Below, in pieces: positions 4,718-5,908 of a stretch of 5,908 nt of DNA. Position 1 is the first letter of the stretch. Each line of letters opens with the position of its first letter. The notes beneath the pieces are model-generated. The model did not search any database and was not told where the DNA came from. It saw only the letters and a list, made by a program, of their open reading frames with translations. The position numbers and the translations under genes are program-made. This stretch comes from Bacillota bacterium (GTDB lineage Bacteria > Bacillota > Clostridia > Oscillospirales > Acutalibacteraceae): contig JAEZJA010000068.1 of NCBI GenBank assembly GCA_023415895.1, positions 1 to 5,908 of the forward strand, given 5' to 3'.

Positions 4718-5908
4718 ATGCAATGGACAGGGCTAAATGAATTACGCGAAAAATACCTAGCCTTCTTTGAAAGCAAGGATCATATGCGTCTGCCTAGCTA
4801 CTCGCTCGTACCGCAGAACGACAAGACACTGCTGCTGATTAACGCCGGTATGGCCCCCATGAAGAAATTTTTCCTGGGTCAGTGCCAGCCGCCCCACAAC
4901 CGTGTGGCGACCTGCCAAAAGTGCATCCGTACGCCCGACATCGAGCGTGTAGGGAAAACGGCACGTCACGGCACCTATTTTGAAATGCTGGGCAATTTCA
5001 GCTTCGGCGATTATTTCAAGCACGAGGCAACGGCCTGGGCATGGGAGTTTTGCACCAAGACATTGGAGATGCCGGCTGACAGGCTGTATGTGACCATTTT
5101 TCAGGATGACGACGAGGCCTATGACATCTGGACAAAGGAGGTCGGCGTTGCCCCCGACCACATGAAGCGCATGGGACGGGAGGACAATTTCTGGGAGCAC
5201 GGCTCGCTGCCCTGCGGCCCCTGTTCGGAGATCTACTTTGACCGCGGCGAGCAATACGGCTGTGGATCTCCCGACTGCGGCGTAGGCTGCGACTGTGACC
5301 GGTATGTCGAGTTCTGGAACCTCGTGTTCCAGCAGTTCGACAGTGACGGCAAGGGACACTATACCCCCCTGCCCAAGCCCAACATCGACACTGGTATGGG
5401 ACTTGAGCGTCTGGCCTGCATTATGCAAGGGGTGGATAACCTCTTTGAGGTCGACACCATCCAGAACATTATGAAACATGTCTGCAACATTGCGGGTGTG
5501 GAATACAAGACGAACGACAAGTCCGACGTATCGCTGCGCGTCATAACCGACCATATCCGTTCCACGACCTTTATGATCGGCGACGGTGTAATGCCCTCCA
5601 ACGAGGGACGGGGCTACGTTGTGCGCCGTCTGCTGCGCCGCGCGGCGCGTCACGGTCGTTTGCTCGGTATCCGCGAGCCCTTCCTATACAAGGTATGCGA
5701 CACGGTCATCCGTGAGAATCTGGCGTTCTATCCCGAACTCAATGAAAAACGTGATTTTATCACCAAGCTCATTAAGGTAGAGGAAGAGGCCTTCGGCAAA
5801 ACCATCGACAGCGGACTGTCGCTGCTCGATGATATGCTGACCGGCCTGCAGGGCAACACACTGTCGGGCGCGGATGCCTTCAAGCTGTACGATACCTACG
5901 GCTTCCCG
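4718..5908 (+). CDS. alaS: Alanyl-tRNA synthetase, N-terminal part (3' end outside window)
   Basis: The frame from ATG 4718 stays open to the window edge, giving 397 of the roughly 870-880 residues usual for AlaRS. It includes most of the class II catalytic core, which activates alanine with ATP and charges tRNA-Ala in the cytoplasm. Visible are [15 protein letters not shown] (41-55), the motif 2 region [21 protein letters not shown] (81-101), [14 protein letters not shown] (164-177), WNLVFQQF (200-207), motif 3 [10 protein letters not shown] (223-232), the tRNA-recognition region [23 protein letters not shown] (269-291), [19 protein letters not shown] (295-313), and the end of the block at YDTYGFP (391-397). 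A Cys cluster at 182, 187, 191 and 193 sits in the insertion often seen in clostridial AlaRS. The editing and C-Ala domains lie beyond the window. AAGGAG (4702-4707) lies 10 bases upstream of the start, just after the T-box terminator, and the T-box controls the gene. Confidence 0.98.
   Translation, partial: MQWTGLNELREKYLAFFESKDHMRLPSYSLVPQNDKTLLLINAGMAPMKKFFLGQCQPPHNRVATCQKCIRTPDIERVGKTARHGTYFEMLGNFSFGDYFKHEATAWAWEFCTKTLEMPADRLYVTIFQDDDEAYDIWTKEVGVAPDHMKRMGREDNFWEHGSLPCGPCSEIYFDRGEQYGCGSPDCGVGCDCDRYVEFWNLVFQQFDSDGKGHYTPLPKPNIDTGMGLERLACIMQGVDNLFEVDTIQNIMKHVCNIAGVEYKTNDKSDVSLRVITDHIRSTTFMIGDGVMPSNEGRGYVVRRLLRRAARHGRLLGIREPFLYKVCDTVIRENLAFYPELNEKRDFITKLIKVEEEAFGKTIDSGLSLLDDMLTGLQGNTLSGADAFKLYDTYGFP

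Noticed and set aside
4757..5653. Long open frame (298 codons) on the minus strand opposite alaS
   Set aside because: The plus strand encodes unmistakable AlaRS throughout. The minus frame lacks recognisable domains and arises from the codon bias of alaS.

Overview
The window looks like a chromosomal segment from a Gram-positive anaerobe of the class Clostridia, probably a gut Oscillospiraceae/Butyricicoccaceae-type lineage (inference). The grounds are the strong AGGAGG-type ribosome binding sites, a tRNA-sensing T-box leader in front of alaS, the DUF421-DUF4363 gene pair, a DUF1836 regulator, an alanyl-tRNA synthetase with the Cys-rich insertion typical of Firmicutes, and a short interspersed repeat of a kind common in clostridial genomes. 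Base composition is roughly balanced. There are no mobile-element genes, rRNA, tRNA or CRISPR.

Layout. (1) 1-453 (+) is the 3' end of a membrane-anchored family 2 glycosyltransferase (GtrB/DPM1-like). (2) 1523-469 (-) is a two-gene operon, a DUF421 (YetF-like) membrane protein followed by a DUF4363 protein, joined by an ATGA stop/start overlap and converging on the glycosyltransferase. (3) 1619-2434 (+) is a TIM-barrel sugar phosphate isomerase/epimerase-like protein with a TTG start, followed by a very long hairpin (2451-2506) and a degenerate interspersed repeat (about 2519-2643). (4) 4132-2656 (-) carries a DUF1836 HTH protein and then an SPFH/prohibitin-family membrane protein, read from a good sigma-A promoter whose spacer contains one half of an inverted repeat. 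(5) 4133-4717 is a 585-base gene-free stretch with two divergent promoters, a run of TATC motifs in roughly 10-bp phase, and a complete alanine T-box leader whose GCC specifier, UGGU acceptor-binding bulge and terminator can all be read. (6) 4718-5908 (+) is the first 397 codons of alaS, cut by the window edge.

The best understood unit is promoter, T-box, terminator and alaS. Uncharged tRNA-Ala should pair with the GCC specifier and with the UGGU bulge, stabilise the antiterminator and allow alaS transcription. The other genes are of conserved but poorly understood families. The DUF421/DUF4363 pair and the DUF1836/SPFH pair are the places where undescribed envelope biology is most plausible. 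I see no clear novel multi-gene system such as a defence island or biosynthetic cluster.
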